Shown here piece by piece: positions 10,666-21,345 of a stretch of 64,000 nucleotides of DNA. The notes under the pieces are model-generated. The model was given only the letters and a program-made list of their open reading frames with translations, was not told the DNA's origin and made no database searches. How positions within the stretch are numbered: the first letter of the stretch is position 1; every line of letters starts with the position of its first letter. Both the position numbers and the translations under genes were made by a program. The stretch comes from Ixodes scapularis. Its lineage: Eukaryota; Arthropoda; Arachnida; Ixodida; Ixodidae. The stretch is taken from the NCBI RefSeq assembly GCF_016920785.2, contig NW_024609880.1:49562296-49626295 (forward strand). The letters are read 5' to 3'.

Positions 10666-11406
10666 TCACTTTCTCAGCGCGTTATCAGCGAAGCTGTCTG
10701 CGCAATTTCTTTTCCGATTGATTTCCAAAAGTTCAATGTTCTAACTGCTAAGTGATACGAATACGTTTTAGGTCGACAGATGACCGTCTGGACCTAGCTC
10801 CGCAGTCTAATGGTCACTTTATGTTTGCACGGCTGACCGCTAAGGCATACAAATGTGAGAGGAGCGGGCAGGGAAGTTCATTTAGAACACCAACACGTCT
10901 TCGCAATATCTTTTTTTAAACCTGGAGTTGCGAAAACGGGTTGGAAAAGTGCTCCACCGGAGTCGGCAGCACTCTATATCATCTCTTTTGCGGGCGCAGC
11001 CATTGAAGAGGCTTAAGGCGTGGTAAGACTGCTAATCCATCCTACCAAAAATTGAGCAGTCCGGCGTTAATCCACAGTAGTACAATCACAGCCATAGCTC
11101 TGACAGGTCACGGCGAAGTCGCTGGAGATCGGTGTCGCGTTCACGCACCGTCAGGTCCAAGGACAGACGCGTTCTGAACAAAACGAACATCTAACCATTT
11201 TGTTCCGAACGTTTTTTTTTTTTTGTTCCTGTTTTGTTTTCATGTGTGTGTGTTTCGGAGCGCGTGAAAGCGCGTTTTTCGGAACGAGCTATTGACCATT
11301 GGCAGTGTTACGACGGCATTTTCTTATCGGCTTATTTTATTTAGAACGGATTGAAGACCAATGGATGGCCCAAGCCAAGAGCACCTGTATGCTGATAAGG
11401 CCTGCT
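10666..11406. other. Unassigned stretch
   Basis: No recognisable coding or RNA feature. T-run at about 11,211-11,224. Confidence 0.45.
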
Positions 11407-11500
11407 TAGGGTACCTCAATGTCCTTCTGTTTAGGGTGATGCCACCCTTTGTAGTACCCGATGCCGACAGCACACGCAAAGCGCACATGAAGGCACCCTA
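11407..11500. mobile_element. hAT-like MITE, copy B (94 bp) with 8-bp target duplication
   Basis: Starts TAGGGTACCTCAATGTCC and ends ACATGAAGGCACCCTA, the same termini as copy A. It is flanked by the direct repeat GGCCTGCT (11,399-11,406 and 11,501-11,508). It keeps the first ~60 bp and last ~35 bp of copy A and lacks the middle, so it is an internal-deletion derivative or A carries an insertion. Confidence 0.85.
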
Positions 11501-11508
11501 GGCCTGCT

Positions 11509-12788
11509 TACTCGCCTCCATAACGTCATACTAAAGCCGGGGTCACACTGTTCATATATCATACGAAAGACAGTCTGCGAACACGAGTCACCGCAATATA
11601 TCCGTGGTTCGAATGCCGCGTGCCAAGTTTCGCCTTGAACTCAGTACCATGCGGCATTCGAAGCACGGATCTCGTGGTGACTCGCGTTCGAACCTGTATG
11701 CAGATCGACTTTTGTATGACGTATAGAGAGTATTCATTGGTAACCATAGCTGGTGTGCACGACAGCTGAGCACGTGCCGATGGCGAGCTTCCACAGTTCA
11801 TTTGCAACCTGCATTCCACACCATCAAGACCGCTGGTTTTAGCAGCCTATTAATGTGAGCTCGTTCTGAGCATGCGCTTTAAACAGCGCCCTCAAACACG
11901 GCGCCCAGTGAATACCCCCTATAAGCAGTGTCACCTTGGCTTTAAGCTCTGGTAACGGCCGCAGCACTACTGTGCATTCGCTGCCTCTCTCACGAATGTT
12001 ATTACATTCGCGCGACCTCGTTGGCGCGGCCAATGGTCAGCGGCGTCCGGACATGTAGGGCAGTGGTGTACGCAGAGGAGGGCCGACGAAGCCGCGGCCC
12101 TCCATCATCCCCCGAAATTCGTACGCTAGTGAGGTAAGGGGGGGGGGGGGGGGGGAGGGGGCGGGGCGGGGAGGGGGGATGTGGAACGAGGTAAATGCTT
12201 AGACGAACTAATCGAAACAACGCGTCGCCCACAAAACCCCGGCGTTAGCCTCCTGACAGCCTCTATTGCCAAGAGTTTCCAACTGCTCGATTGTGATCAC
12301 GTGGCTTATGGGCCAAATTTACGAGACGAACTGCGAGGGCGTGACGAAGCGTTTATCGTCTGCTAACGTCTCCGCTTTCCTCCTGGTTTCCTCCTCGCCA
12401 CGCGAAAACGCAGCGCATGCGCACTTGCGACAGATCGCCGCAGGAGGTGTCCGCCATTAAACTGCAAACGCTCCCTATGATTTGAGATGGACCCTCTCTT
12501 CAATCTACCGGGTGTCCCAAATAGAGGCCAGGCTCTTTAAATCGACCGCAAAATTCGGTTCCTTAACCTATCGCGCTACGATTTTGTGCAGCGTTGCCTA
12601 CAAATGATAAATGGTGCATTTTCGTTTTTTTTTTTTTTTTTTGTTTGTAAAATTTTTAAAGAGCGAACTTACCAGAGGAAAAAGGAAAGAAAGAAAAAGG
12701 CTTAGCTCTTATGAAAACGCAGCGAAGCCACCGGTCTTCAAACAATACAGCGCCGTTTCGTGCGGGAGAGAGATGGCGCAAGCGGTCG
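11509..12788. other. Unassigned stretch with a G-rich tract
   Basis: A G-run with few interruptions lies at about 12,138-12,178, on a possible CpG-rich background (11,850-12,120). T-run at about 12,625-12,642. No protein motif in the short ORFs. Confidence 0.45.
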
Positions 12789-13164
12789 CGACGCCAACTG
12801 CCGCCAACGAACGAGCATACGGCGTCGAAAGCCGGAGTCATTAGTAGACGATTTTTTTTTACTCAAAATTTGCGCGCGTTCCGCAGGTGGCGACAGTCGC
12901 AGAAAGAAAAAAACAGGCGTGGTAACAACAAGGAACTGCAAAGCAGACGACATAAGCCAAAAAAAGACAGTCAAAATAACCCGACAAATCATTTTTAATC
13001 TAATATCTGTCCATTCAATGACTTTTATTAGTAAGGATGATAAATTAATGCATTGGCGACTGATATCAAAAAAGCTGGCGCCGCTTTTGAGCCGAAAAGA
13101 TTGTCTGCTAGAGACGCTGGCTCTCGGCACCGTATGCTCGTTCGTTGGTGGCAGTTGGCGGCAG
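12789..13164. mobile_element. Foldback element with ~70-bp terminal inverted repeats
   Basis: The left arm (12,789-12,860) contains CCAACGAACGAGCATACGG, and the right arm (13,098-13,164) is its inverse (CCGTATGCTCGTTCGTTGG). Identity continues inward (TAGTAGACGATT against the inverse of TTGTCTGCTA). A spacer of about 235 bp has no coding potential. The upstream motif GAGATGGCGCAAGCGGTCGC resembles GAGATGGCGCAACATGTCGC at 39,319, so related copies exist nearby. Confidence 0.7.
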
Positions 13165-13165
13165 T

Positions 13166-13221
<56 letters not shown>
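13165..13221. repeat. (TA)n microsatellite
   Basis: About 57 bp of TA dinucleotides directly abutting the right arm of the foldback element. Confidence 0.95.
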
Positions 13222-13223
<2 letters not shown>

Positions 13224-14929
13224 TGTGTGTGTGGGGGGGCTATTTGTCACATTCAAAATAACGTAATGGGTTTACACCGGTCCATATCTCCTTGTTTATA
13301 TTTGGTGATGGTTAAAATATTGTTCAACGGTATCACGCTTTTCTTTCTTTATTTTTTTTATTTTTTACAAAGCGTTTTCAATTTTGCCAAAAGCAGTTTT
13401 CACTTTAACAACTCACGTGTCGTCCTTGGCTAATATGTGTGATTTTTTTCAACTCGTGTTAATATAAAATCTTGCATTTTGGCGTTTCTTACGATTTAAA
13501 ATCACTCTTTGATCTAAAACGATCACTTTTGCAACGAATTTATATCTCTCATTCGATCACTTTCATCTTGTATTGAGTGTTTGATTCCCTGTTATACAAG
13601 ACTAACAATTGCATCAATTACTTTTGTCAAGTTACCATAACAGTTGAACGGTCAGCACTTTTTTGGCGCATTTGAGTCCCGAAGTTTTATTTACAATGCT
13701 CTGACTTTTGTGACAACTTGACATCTGGTAATAAAATAAAGTATGTGCACGATTAGCATAGCAGCTCGTTTGCGTGCATTAACGCACCTCATCATTAAAT
13801 AATTAAAAATCGATTCACTTAGCATATGCGGCAAATAAATGAACAAATAGTAAAGGCTGAAGGAAAGTTACCTTCTAGCGTGTTGCACAGCTATTAGTCA
13901 AATAGTACTGAAGCTTAGACAGCGAGAAATTAGTTTGCCTTAAAATGATGTAGGGCTTCCGCTGTTGGAGGGAGCATTAGTTGGTGCAGTACGACTACAG
14001 CTCGTGCCTTTAGCTGCGGTAAAATGAAGAAACTGTATATTAGTTGAGTTATTAGTTTACGACATAATTTTCTTTTCATCGTTAATTCATTTGAAAGTTG
14101 AAGCAGCTTTTGGGCACTTCAGTGTAAGCCAAAGTTATCTCGATTAATATTGGGACCTACAAAATGTCATCACGAGCAGCAATCTTGAACACGAACAGCG
14201 CGAGAAAACAAAGGACATGTCAACGATACTGGACGGACCAGCGAGTACCGCTGAAGCTTCCGTGCATTAGAATGCATATCACAATCTTCGTTTTGTTTGC
14301 TTGTGATTTTTGTGAAGTGTGGCGTGAATGAGAAGGAATTATTAAGAAGGAAAACGACTCTACTGTCATGAATACCCGGGTGAATCTTTTCCATTTATCA
14401 TTCGAAAATCATGTGCAAAAAACAAATCACAACCAAGTTTGGTCTCCTTTTTCTTTTCTTTTTTTTGTGGGAGGAGCTATTTTACCCCGCCCTCCCTCCC
14501 CTCCCCCTACCTCCCCCTAACCCCCCCCCCCCCCCCTCCCGCGCAAACAATCCTGCGTGCGCCGTTGATACAGGGTTGCGCTTAGTCTTGTGGAAAGGAA
14601 ACAGTGCCAATGCCTTGCATCTAGGTGGTGTTGTCCAAGTAAAACTATAAAAAAAAAAACACATAAAAAATCCCGCCGAAAAAAGAAACTAGTTGAATCA
14701 TATCTGCACATGCAAATTCACATTACACATACAGGAACAGAATGTTTTAGTTTTCCATATTAACAATACAATGTAAATAGTTCAGTGCAAGTACTTAATA
14801 CTTTTCGACTTGAAAAATTCGCTTATATGTCAGTTATAACAATATTCAAGATTAGAAAGCAACAACAACATTGCGAAAAATCACTCTCAAGAATGATGAA
14901 CGGTAAACCATTCCATTGAGTAAGTTTTG
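13222..14929. other. AT-rich intergenic DNA
   Basis: No recognised gene. A C-rich tract is at about 14,482-14,540. ORFs here are low-complexity. Confidence 0.5.
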
Positions 14930-15925
14930 GTCTTGTGTGATAGTGAATTTTGAGTTCGAAGCGAATTCGAAGTGAATAGTGGTTTTAGCCGAATGATTTC
15001 GATTCGAATATTGAATAGTTTTTCCACGTCTTTCACTACAACTAAGGTAGCAATTTGGGCCAGTTGTTTCATGATCACCTAAAAAAGTGCCAGAGAAACG
15101 CAAGGACCAGTAAGTAGACCGAGCGCTCTTGTCTGTCTACCTCCTCGTCCTTGTGTTTCTTTTGGCGCATATTTAGGTGCTTTCACTATTATTGCATAAA
15201 GCTTAGACGAAAACCCAGCTAAACCTGTGAAAGTTGTTCTACTTGTTCATTTATAAACTAAATTTAATTTATCTATATTTATGAACTGTGACTTCAGAAG
15301 GTCTGGTGTCTTGGGATGGCAAGTAAACGACGGATTTGACATAAAATGAATTCTATAGAAATGGCCAACTATACCCAATTGAGTGAATTTACAAATATTG
15401 CTCTATAAAATATTGTTTCTTTAATCTCGAGTTTAAAAAAAGCGAATCGCGCATCATCAACACAGGTTGCAAGGGCATCTCTGCCTAACATATGCACTCT
15501 TGCGTAACAGCTTAATTTTCAAACTTTTACTACCAATGTAGGTATACACATTCCCAAAGTTTCTTTTTTTTTTTTCAAATACAGTCGGCACGGGTGCACC
15601 ATCCCGCTTTGAATGTATGCTTTTCTTCCAAGCACGCAATTCGATATTCATAATTTTTGTAGTGTTTATTGCGGCGGGTTTACAACGTTGAGTGCGCTTC
15701 TTTCCGAGCACCGATATCATGCAGAGAAGCAACATCCGCGGAGCTCGCTTCCACGGGTATTGCTTCTCCGCAGCGCACAAGTGCTTGATAAGAAGCGCAC
15801 TCAACGGGGCCAACCCGCCGCAATCAACACTTCGAAAAACGCGAATAGAGCAGTTGTTTTCGAAGCGAATATCGAATAGTGTATTATTCGGAACTGCTAT
15901 TAAAAATTTCGAATATTCTCACAAC
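14930..15925. mobile_element. Element with TTCGAA-rich ends and nested palindrome
   Basis: Blocks dense in GTTCGAAGCGAATTCGAAG and TTCGAATATTGAATAG occur at 14,950-15,020. Inverted-sense counterparts (TTCGAAGCGAATATCGAATA, TTTCGAATATTC) occur at 15,858-15,918. This suggests a DNA element with subterminal repeats. It encloses the palindrome at 15,655-15,840. Boundaries are approximate and no target duplication was found. Confidence 0.45.
15655..15840. repeat. Palindromic repeat (~75-bp arms)
   Basis: The left arm reads TTATTGCGGCGGGTTTACAA and GTTGAGTGCGCTTCTT. The right arm has the inverses AAGAAGCGCACTCAAC and CCCGCCGCAATCAACAC. GAGAAGCAA near the centre is also mirrored. Arms differ at several sites, so this is not a simple read artefact. 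Confidence 0.75.
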
Positions 15926-16239
15926 CCTAGCAATTTTTCGGGGAAAAAAGGAAAACTTCAAACGACTTGCGAGCAAAGAGCAGTGTGAATGAGCTCTGAA
16001 TACGGTGCCTAGTGGTTCCTTTGTCCTATAAACGGCTGGAGAAAATTACATATATGAAGCCTAAATTTATTTTGTAACAAAACTAACAAAATTGTCAACC
16101 GCGAAATTTCACTACACAGCTCTAGAGTCATAATTTCATTTGTTTGAATTGATATAGATGGTGAGTCTAGTCTTCTCAATTTTCCACAGATCAACCTATT
16201 CGCACGTCTTTAAAAACTTTCCAACTTTAAAATATTTTT
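15926..16239. other. Short spacer
   Basis: No gene seen. A T-run (about 16,232-16,250) sits exactly at the 3' side of the minus-strand LINE that follows. Confidence 0.5.
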
Positions 16240-16249
16240 TTTTTTTTTT

Positions 16250-17870
16250 AGTGAACGAATCTCATACAACGCTAAGTTATTCAAGTTTGGAGCGAATAAA
16301 TGTTTTATTAGCTAAAATGCTTATATGTGATGGTAATTACATTAATCTACGCTTAATAAAGTCAAGTTTACGAAATGTGGATGAGCAAATATTATCAATA
16401 TGAGCACCCCAACAAAGACTTTTAGAAATTACAACACCGAGATATTTATATTCTGAAACTTCAGAAATCGGTAAGCCACCAACCATCATAAAAAAAATAC
16501 AATTTGTTTTTTTTTGTTTTGTTTTGTTTTTGGGGGGGGGGGGTATTTGAAGGAACAATTTTTCAAGTTTAATTTTTTTTTTAATTCGGTGCACCACTGC
16601 GCAACGCCTGAAAGTGATAAGTTTAATATCTGCTGGTCAAAGGAGTCTGATAGATGCTCAAATAGCACACAGGCATGCGTTAACAGTATGACATTTAACC
16701 TCAGCTACGAAAACAATATCGTTAATATATATTGAAAAAAAATAAGGTCAACGAACGCTGCCTTGGGGCACACCGGAATATACGCACTGATTATTAGAAA
16801 CTTTACCATAGAATGTCAACGAATTGTTTCCATCCATGTAAATAAGATTTAATCCGTTACACCACAGGTGCAGCAAGACCATTTTTCTTAAATTTAAAAC
16901 AGCACATTTCCTATTGGAGCCCTACCAAAACCTCTACTAAAATCTAGGAAGAAAAAGTCTCTTTGTCCTGACTTATCGGGGTTAGCGGCAATCTCCCGAA
17001 TAGACGAAACAAGCTGAATGGTACTGAAAACCCCATTTCTAAAGCCATGTTGGAATGGGGAAAAATATTCTTATCCTCCAAGAAAAAACACAGCTTCTTT
17101 TATGTTATCCCCAAGACGACTTGAAGGCGAAATAAGTCCAAGCGCCGATGCATCAAAGACAGACACATGACTTACTTAAAATAAATTAAATTAAATTCCT
17201 CTCAATTCGGCTCGGTGGTCACGTAAGCGTTTGGTACCTTTCGTGCCGGGGACATGTTTTCGCTCAAAAACTTTGAAGGTCGACTGAACGATGAAACATA
17301 TAAGGCTTTCGTCTTAAGTAATATATTCGAAACAATATGCTTCATAATTCCGCAAGGTGTGCACGCTAGGGAGCTGGGACGATAGTCAATTAGCGAGAGG
17401 GAATCTCCTTTTTTCTTAACACCGGCACAAGACGGGTCGACAGCCAGTCATTAGGCAGCGCACTGGTACTAAATGATGCTTGGAACATTACGGTCAAGAA
17501 ACGTGTCAATTAGTCCGTATACCTTCGAAGAAAAGCGTTCGGGATCTTATTGGGACCCAAACCAGATTTTTTTTTTTTTTTAGATTTTAATGCATTGACA
17601 AGAGAGTATCGTAGGAAACAAAATAAGCCGTCATAGATGACGATGCCGCACGACATTTCGTACTCATCTGCGACCCCCAAAATAGATTGAAAATGAAGAT
17701 TGAAATACTCGGTAATTTATTGTTCATCTGAGACAAGACGGTTGTTTATCGCTATAGTTTCAACGGGCTTATTCTTATCGGTAAGGTACCGCCAACACTT
17801 TTTTGGGTCATTCTGAAAGAAAACAAAAATCGAAATATACTTTTGAAAAAAAAAAAAAAAAAGTTAGGCT
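16250..17870 (-). pseudogene. LINE reverse transcriptase region, heavily mutated
   Basis: The minus strand encodes, in several frames, successive reverse transcriptase landmarks: NDPKKCWRYLT (near 17,800), LPNDWLSTRLVPVL (about 17,420-17,460), FSPFQHGFRNG (about 17,030-17,070), FLDFSRGFGRAPIG (about 16,910-16,950, the palm motif A block with its second Asp lost to Gly), SGVPQGSV (about 16,745-16,775), then EYKYLGVVISKSLCWGAHID (16,390-16,460) and KTFIRSKLE. The order is right for a CR1/L2-like ORF2. There are many stops and shifts. The copy ends near the KLEYASVVW point, next to a T-run that could be the inverse of a poly-A tail, so it may have been prematurely polyadenylated. Confidence 0.85.
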
Positions 17871-18970
17871 TTTGAAACGGCGTTTGTTAACGTAAGCTGT
17901 AAATCTAGTAGACAATGAGCGTTTCTTTACAGTTTCTCTTTCTCATTATCTTAAGCCTGCGTTTCAGACGAATGATGTTTCTATCGATATATGATTTCGT
18001 TCTTTTTGAGCATCTGCGTTTGCTGGGAATGAAGTTGTCTAAACAGAAAGTACATGTTAATTTGAAGCTTTAACATAGTACAGACACATCTTAATAATGT
18101 TCTTCAAATTGATAACATACCGAGTTCACATATTCAGAAACGCCGTCGTCGTTAGCATGACTGATATCTTTGACAGTCGTCATGATGAGCTTTTTTTTTA
18201 GCTGAATGACCAGCCAAGGAGCAGAAATTAAAATAAGAGCAATTTGTGATCAAGAATAAGGTGGCACTAAAAAAAACACTGGTAAAACAATTGGGTCTTG
18301 AAGTAAACCCCTTGTGCACGTGTGTACTCGGGTACAACTTGATATAAGTCACGTACAAGCATTATATCTAAAAGAAGTTAAGCACTTTCAGTAGATGCAT
18401 TCGACAAAGTAATCCAATTAATTTCTGGGAAATTAAGGTCATCGGTGAATATAATATTGTTATTTTGAAATTATAATACATGATCACACAGCTTGAGGTG
18501 CTGGAGAGTTATATGGGGCCTATATACGGCACACAGTACGACGCTTAAACCGCATCCCCCCCCCCCCCCCCCCCCACCACTCACCCTCAAAAACACACTT
18601 TCATGGTTGTCATTCTTATCCAATAAAGCTGCATCGATAGATACAATGGCCACACCACCCCTACGGGCTGAACGATCTCTTCCGAATATTTTATGTGACG
18701 ACGAAACTAGTTTACTATCATTGATTTCATTGGTGAGTTATGTCTCCGTGACAACTGTCTAGACAAACTTGAACTAACAAGATTAGTTCAAGTTTGTCTA
18801 CTTTGTTTGCAATACTCCACGCATTAAAATTCACCGAAGGTAAATGCTTTTTTTTATATAACTTGTACGAAACGTTTCGTCAATTTTCGGCACGACCAGG
18901 TAGTGGCGCGGAAAAGAAAACACGTTCTTTTTTTGCCTCGTCCCAGACATCATAAACTCGAAGCTTAATT
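17871..18970 (-). pseudogene. LINE ORF2 endonuclease (EEP) domain, degraded
   Basis: This is the upstream part of the same LINE. FNAWSIANKVDKLEL (about 18,790-18,835), then KIFGRDRSARRGGVAIVSID (about 18,640-18,695), then DLNFPEINW (about 18,405-18,440) correspond to the endonuclease N-terminus, the RRGGG.A strand and the GDFNFPEINW motif. A C-run (18,557-18,576) and a perfect 18-bp inverted repeat (18,760-18,800) interrupt it. Stops and frameshifts are frequent. It differs from the LINE at 0.8-2.5 kb in sequence but belongs to the same broad type. Confidence 0.8.
18760..18800. repeat. Perfect 18-bp inverted repeat inside the LINE
   Basis: TAGACAAACTTGAACTAA at 18,760-18,777 is mirrored exactly at 18,783-18,800 with a 5-nt loop. 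The right copy is the genuine LINE sequence (it encodes DKLEL). The left copy is therefore an inverted duplication. Confidence 0.9.
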
Positions 18971-19129
18971 GTTAACTAAAGAGACCTTCTTACAGTTTGC
19001 CTCGCCTTGGTTTAGCACTCTCCCATAACGATATCCTTTTACACTGTTTTGTTTTTGTCTATTTAAGAGCGCGTGCAGTAAGCATCTAATACAAAAGAAA
19101 AGATCCATAAATGAGGCGGCTTTTTAACG

Positions 19130-19385
19130 CCATGGCATAGTTCTGTGGTAACGGTTGGCTTTGCACGCGGACCCAGGCTCGATCCCCGCGGGCAGGGGCC
19201 GATCTTTTTCGAGGATTTCACAACATCGGCGACGGACACCCTAAGCCCTACTACGCCAACTATAACATCGACAACGACAACAACTATAACGTCAATTTAG
19301 GCTAGGTGGCGCAAACTACCGCCCGTTACAAAGGGTATACCAATTAACATCACTCGATCCATCGATTCATCCATCCAACAATGGA
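19130..19385 (+). repeat. SINE-like repeat (weak tRNA-type box B, GGCGCAAACTACCGCCCG block)
   Basis: A CATGGCATAG...GTGGTAAC segment followed by GGCTCGATCCCCGC resembles polymerase III box A and box B. Downstream, GGCTAGGTGGCGCAAACTAC and CGCCCG precede a CCATCC-type tail. The GGCTAGGTGGCGCAA..TACCGCCCGT..CATCCATC block recurs at 37,674-37,712, so it is a dispersed repeat. I do not regard it as a functional tRNA gene. Confidence 0.5.
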
Positions 19386-19552
19386 CGTCATTTCAAGTGG
19401 TCGGGCGGGTGGGCGGGTGGTAGAGGCCCAACATCGAAAGAAGACGCCCTGCCGTTTTCATTCTGTCAGTCGTTCCACACTGAGAGCACTTCAAAAGCGT
19501 GCAATCTCCGTCGCAGCATGCTCGTGTTCGTCACAGCATGTCATACGCACGG

Positions 19553-20010
19553 ACGCTGGAGAGAATAAACATCTTTATTGAGCAAAAGAAGCTTCGGGAG
19601 GCGTCCTTAGCCCAGGATGCCTTGAGCTCGGGCCGCGTCTTGGGCCCTCGCTATTAGTCGTACCTGATCGTCGAGGTCAGAGCTGGCCAAGGCTCTCTCC
19701 CAATGCTCGGTGGTGGGGTAGAAGATGGGGGGATCTAGTGGTTGTTCGGAGCAGCCTCCTACCATATGTCGGAGGGACCCGGGTTCTCCGCAGAAGCGGC
19801 ATTGCGGAGAAAAGTCAGTGGGGGCTAGGAGGTGATTTCTGGTGGAGTGGGGGAACGTGTTAACCTGTAGTGCACTGAGTATTCTTTCTTGTTCTCTAGG
19901 TAGTGATTTGTGTGCAGGAGGGTATGTTCTACGGGTTAGCCTGTAATTCTGCGTGATCTCTTGGTAGGAGACGAGAGGGTGCATGCGCTCCGGTTCGGCT
20001 TCCTCGGCGT
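19553..20010 (-). pseudogene. LINE 3' end: zinc-knuckle C-terminal fragment
   Basis: A 125-residue frame on the minus strand has LPREQERILSALQVNTFPHS, then a CRFCGEPGSLRHMVGGC zinc motif, then a tail with WERALASSDLDDQVRLIARA. This is the usual C-terminus following the reverse transcriptase (and RNase H) in I/Jockey-group LINEs of ticks. The stop is followed by an AATAAAG signal (inverse of CTTTATT at about 19,570). No upstream reverse transcriptase is present, so it is a 5'-truncated copy, the usual product of LINE insertion. The frame itself is open. Confidence 0.8.
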
Positions 20011-20074
20011 CGGCTCAATCAGACGCTTTCCCTTTGTTGGGCGAATTGCGCGACAATTCAACCGGGTAATAGAC

Positions 20075-20336
20075 CGTTTGCTGTATTACCCAAGCATCAA
20101 GGAGAATGCAGGGGTTGGTGTTCCACGTGCCACACGCGCACGGCTTTCCTGTATAAAAGATTCGAAGTAAATAACCAAAATAAAGCGTTGACGAGCGCGC
20201 GCGCGAGATGCCATTTGTTTTAGGTATTTGCTTTAAAAAAGTTACTACTGCTGAGGCCAGCATGTGCTTCGCGTTACTTCGCGTGGAACACCAATTCCTG
20301 CATTCTCCTTGATGCTTGGGTAATATAGCAATAAAT
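20075..20336. mobile_element. Short element with ~60-bp terminal inverted repeats
   Basis: TATTACCCAAGCATCAAGGA and GAATGCAGG..TTGGTGTTCC at 20,090-20,130 are mirrored at about 20,280-20,330. The spacer is about 150 bp and non-coding. Likely a MITE; no convincing target duplication. Confidence 0.7.
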
Positions 20337-20934
20337 CTATTCGTTGTTGATCATCACACGTTGGTGCTTTGATTTGAATGAACTTCGAACTAAACATTTA
20401 AGCATACACAACGCGACACTATGAGCGCCAACACGGCGTCAGCGCGTTTTCGCCATTTTTTTTTCTCATCCGGGGTATTGAGGAACGCAGCTTTAGAGTT
20501 GAACTGTTGTTTCCCGAGATCAGCGCGTTTTAACACAAAAATAGATTTGATTATTGTTTTTCACTTTAGAATGATAAATCGTTCATGCTAAATGTGTCGC
20601 GCTCTGTTCACATTTGCATGTCGAGCCAGAAACATAAAAGGTCTTCTTGTTTGTACAGCATGTATTATTACTATTTTAGAGTATTAAAAGTACAGACCTT
20701 GGGGCCTTATTTTAGTTTCCACCTAACAAGCGCTGGAGTAAACTTGTCACTGTATGAGCACCTTTGATATATGCAAAGTGTAGCGGGAGAATCGGGTGGG
20801 AAGTTCAGCGTGGATGTTATGTTTTTCTAGGGTTCTATTCACACTCACAGCGCCCACCTAAATTTACGACTTTTTGATTTCAGGAGCTAAGGATAATCTC
20901 AGTCGCGAAAAATAATTAACTATAAGTATAACGC
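20337..20934. other. AT-rich spacer
   Basis: No recognised feature. Confidence 0.45.
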
Positions 20935-21068
20935 AATTAAATGCAAAGGTGCAAGCGAGCTGGACAAGAATGACGAAAATAATCCATGGAGAAGGGGAAC
21001 AAGAGGGACAAAGGACAAACATAAATCTCCAAACACAGCTAAGTGACTGGTGCGCGTCTGAAAGACTC

Positions 21069-21141
21069 CGCCTGGTCCGGATATCGAACCCGGGACCTCT
21101 CCATTACATGTGGAGCGCTCTACCAACTGAGCTAACCAGGG
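21069..21141 (-). tRNA. tRNA-like sequence (anticodon position TGT), left arm of palindrome
   Basis: Cloverleaf parts are all present: a 7-bp acceptor stem with one C-C mismatch at the first pair, a D-arm with GCTC/GAGC, a CTCCA/TGGAG anticodon stem with loop CATGTAA (TGT at 34-36, threonine-type), and a canonical T-arm CCGGG/CCCGG with TTCGATA-type loop. Position 33 is A where tRNAs have U, and the gene is embedded in a repeat. I therefore think it is a repeat head or pseudogene. An automatic tRNA caller would probably report it. Confidence 0.5.
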
Positions 21142-21172
21142 GTTAGCTGGTTACGTTAGACGTCAGTCTAAC

Positions 21173-21245
21173 CCCTGGTTAGCTCAGTTGGTAGAGCGCT
21201 CCACATGTAATGGAGAGGTCCCGGGTTCGATACCCGGACCAGGCG
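21173..21245 (+). tRNA. tRNA-like sequence (anticodon position TGT), right arm of palindrome
   Basis: Mirror copy of the tRNA-like unit at 21,069-21,141 and nearly identical to it, with the same A at position 33 and the same first-pair mismatch. Intact A-box and B-box sequences could support polymerase III transcription. Divergent transcription from both heads would run outward through both arms. Confidence 0.5.
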
Positions 21246-21345
21246 GATTTTTTCAGACGCTCACCAGTCACCTAGCTGTGTGTGGAGATTTATGTTTGTA
21301 TTTTGTCCCTCTTGTTCCCCTTCTCCATGGATTATTTTTGCAATA

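Larger units (their letters stand above)
20935..21345. repeat. Palindromic tRNA-derived repeat, copy 2, near-complete
   Basis: Two inverted arms each carry a full tRNA-like head. They are separated by a 31-bp spacer (21,142-21,172) that itself forms a GTTAGAC/GTCTAAC hairpin. Outer parts (CTCCAAACACAGCTAAGTGA, GGGAACAAGAGGGACAAA) are mirrored at 21,260-21,330. The right arm ends about 45 bp sooner than the left. The family is the same as copy 1 at 440-818, but here both heads keep the acceptor stem, so this shows the less decayed structure. Confidence 0.85.
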
